The translations under genes were made by a program, and so were the position numbers. The notes beneath the pieces were generated by a model. It was not told the DNA's origin. It made no database searches and saw only the letters and a list, made by a program, of their open reading frames with translations. Below, one piece after another: positions 62,354 to 64,000 of a DNA stretch of 64,000 nucleotides; the stretch's first letter is position 1, and each line of letters begins with the position of its first letter. This DNA comes from Proteromonas lacertae. Lineage: Eukaryota > Sar > Bigyra > Opalinata > Proteromonadidae. The stretch covers positions 1 through 64,000 of the forward strand of contig NGBS01000583.1 of NCBI GenBank assembly GCA_002245135.1, in the 5' to 3' direction.

Positions 62354-63706
62354 TTATAATATAGATTCTATTTGTTGATATTCCTTCTTTTGGAATGAGT
62401 TCTTCTTCACTACCATCATAATCTCATTATAAGAAACAAATATTGCTTCATACAATGATTCACTAATCTTAGCATCTCTCAATTTAGAGTGTAACAAATT
62501 AATTAGAATATTTATTCTCTTAAATTGGTTTATTCTCTTATTTAAACATTCTAATAACATATTAACAATAGTGTTATCAATTGAGAATAGCATTACTCTA
62601 TACAATAAAATAAGGTGATATAAAGTAGATTTCAATTCATCAAATATCTCAGTAATATCTTTTTCTCCTGAACTTATCATTCCTGCGCTTTGAATTGATT
62701 CAACAGGTGATAATACTATTGGTAAACATTCAATTAAATTATTCAAATATTGGTTAAAAGAATTTGGATAATTCTTTGGTTTTTCTTGCAACAATGGAGA
62801 TATAATATGTAATGAACAAACCATATAATTTTCATCATCAGTATTACAGCCATACTATTCATATTAATACATATATATATATATACATTAACAAGCGATT
62901 GAACAATTGATATAATATCTTTATTATTTGGATTATTTAAATCATATTTTGTATTACTAAACTGGTTATTTACACCATCCATTAGCATCATTAATGAACG
63001 CATATAATTCTCCATTGCTTCATACTATTATATATATATTATTAATATACTGATGGTTGTTCTTCAGTCTTACACCAATTTTCAAACCTTTCACTCATAT
63101 AATGAAGTATATTTACATCATTTAATCTTGGCATCATTTCCATTGGTTGATAATGTAATAGTGATAAAACAAAATATGAACATTCATCTATTAATTCAGA
63201 TATTAATGAATTATTGATAATCCACAACAGCTTATTCAGAAATTCATTTTCACAGAATAATATCATGTATTTTACCCCATGATCTTTATTAATCTTCTCC
63301 AGCAGAATTGAAAACAGCTTAAACAGCTGAATCAATATTTGGGGAATATTACAACTCAAAGCAAGTGTATGTAACTGTTGGTAAAATTCATCTTGGCAAA
63401 ATATAGCATTAACTGCATTCATATCATATGCACATATGTTACACAAAATACCTAAATATATCTATGATTAAAGTAGTAGAGTGAATATACTTCCTTCTTT
63501 CTATTATCACTATCATTCAATCCATTACAAACATAATTTAATATATTGTTATGCAAAAAATTTCTGATTTAATATATCAACAATGAGTTATACTGAATAT
63601 TCTTGTTATCGTTACTGTATTCCCACAGCATAAGCCCAATAGTCTCTAGACTATTAGATTTAGGTTCTGCTGTTGAGAATTTCTTCAGCAATTCTCCTAT
63701 GTCCAT
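62354..63706 (-). CDS. SAAL1-like armadillo-type helical protein
   Basis: The start ATG at 63704-63706 gives MDIGELLKKFSTAEPKSNSL, and four or five short introns (for example 30 bp near 63558-63587 and 26 bp near 63020-63045) connect helical exons to the TAA at 62354. The combination ETIGLMLWEYSND, FLHNNILNYVCNGL and RKKEIYLGILCNICAY mirrors the SAAL1 family pattern (a lone Trp, then FL..., then a REIxxGILGN-type motif). The rest is all-helical and compatible with an ARM-like superhelix. The protein is about 410 residues. SAAL1 proteins are nuclear and poorly understood. The family call is moderate because the C-terminal part is not distinctive. Confidence 0.65.
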
Positions 63707-63924
63707 TAAAAATTAAAGAAATTAAATCCCAAATATTTATTCGTTTTTTTATGAGGTTTGAGAGTTTGTCAATAAAAAGTAACGGATTAATTTTTAGAAA
63801 AACATAAAATATAAAATACGCAAGATCTGTTAAAATAAAAAGAATAGAAATAAAAAAACTACTAAAATTGCTTTTATTTACCCAATAACAATTAAAAATG
63901 CGTTATAAACAAGATTTATTGAAT

Positions 63925-64000
63925 TTAATATTTGGAATAGTCAGGTTTTCTTACTGCCCAACGATAACTATCATGATAGCCAGGCATTTCTAATCCTAAA
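63925..64000 (-). CDS. 3' end of an unidentified gene (cut by window edge)
   Basis: A minus-strand frame enters from the window end and closes at the TAA at 63925-63927 with the tail LEMPGYHDSYRWAVRKPDYS followed by KY. The composition is coding-like, with Trp and Pro. Too little is present to assign a family. Confidence 0.5.
   Translation of the reverse strand, partial: LGLEMPGYHDSYRWAVRKPDYSKY

Noticed and set aside
1-64000. tRNA, rRNA, CRISPR arrays, bacterial operons or ribosome-binding sites
   Set aside because: None was recognised. Spliced genes and eukaryotic families make prokaryotic features irrelevant, and no cloverleaf or rRNA-like GC-rich block was seen.
1-64000. Alternative genetic code (TAA/TAG or TGA reassignment), suggested by scattered in-frame stops
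   Set aside because: Stops inside genes fall in clean GTAT...TAG introns or at arm-specific indels, and good genes end at TAA or TAG. TGA was not seen as a sense codon in conserved regions.

Overview
The window is nuclear DNA from a strongly AT-rich eukaryote, most likely a protist. Genes are packed tens to a few hundred bases apart. They are cut by very short introns (about 26-45 nt, almost all GTAT...TAG), stops are TAA or TAG, and the products are typically eukaryotic: RBX1, stomatin-like protein 2, IQ and ankyrin proteins, HMG boxes, class C GPCR and SAAL1. A RibB enzyme fused to a RibA-like domain argues against animals and typical fungi. I cannot name the lineage.

Bases 1-41314 form one giant inverted repeat. 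The left arm (1-20541) and right arm (20761-41314) are near-identical reverse complements around a unique 219-base loop (20542-20760). Each arm carries the same genes. Going outward from the centre these are a double HMG-box protein, a decayed MEMO/AmmeMemoRadiSam-B gene, a hAT-like transposon fossil, a secreted/membrane LamG-like protein, an IQ-motif protein, a pseudokinase-LRR protein, a histone H2A-H2B fusion protein, and an ankyrin-coiled-coil-pseudokinase protein. The left arm reaches the window edge and becomes increasingly indel-ridden towards base 1, so the right arm is the better copy for most genes. The palindrome may be a real foldback duplication or an amplification/assembly artefact.

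Bases 42209-64000 are single copy. A 48-bp divergent promoter leads to a mitochondrial stomatin-like protein 2 gene, split by an apparently intact pogo/Tigger-like DNA transposon (42927-45320). Next come a convergent GEP4-type PGP phosphatase gene, an 11.9-kb class C GPCR-like receptor with nine tandem Venus-flytrap modules, and a secreted laminin-B protein. The rest are a small coiled-coil protein, a RibBA-like riboflavin gene, RBX1, a SAAL1-like protein and the 3' end of one more gene.

The most unusual finding is the gene at 35991-38310 (copy at 2998-5307). It encodes one polypeptide with a recognisable H2A fold followed by a recognisable H2B fold, a His-rich N-terminus and a long acidic C-terminal extension. 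The second is the nine-module receptor.
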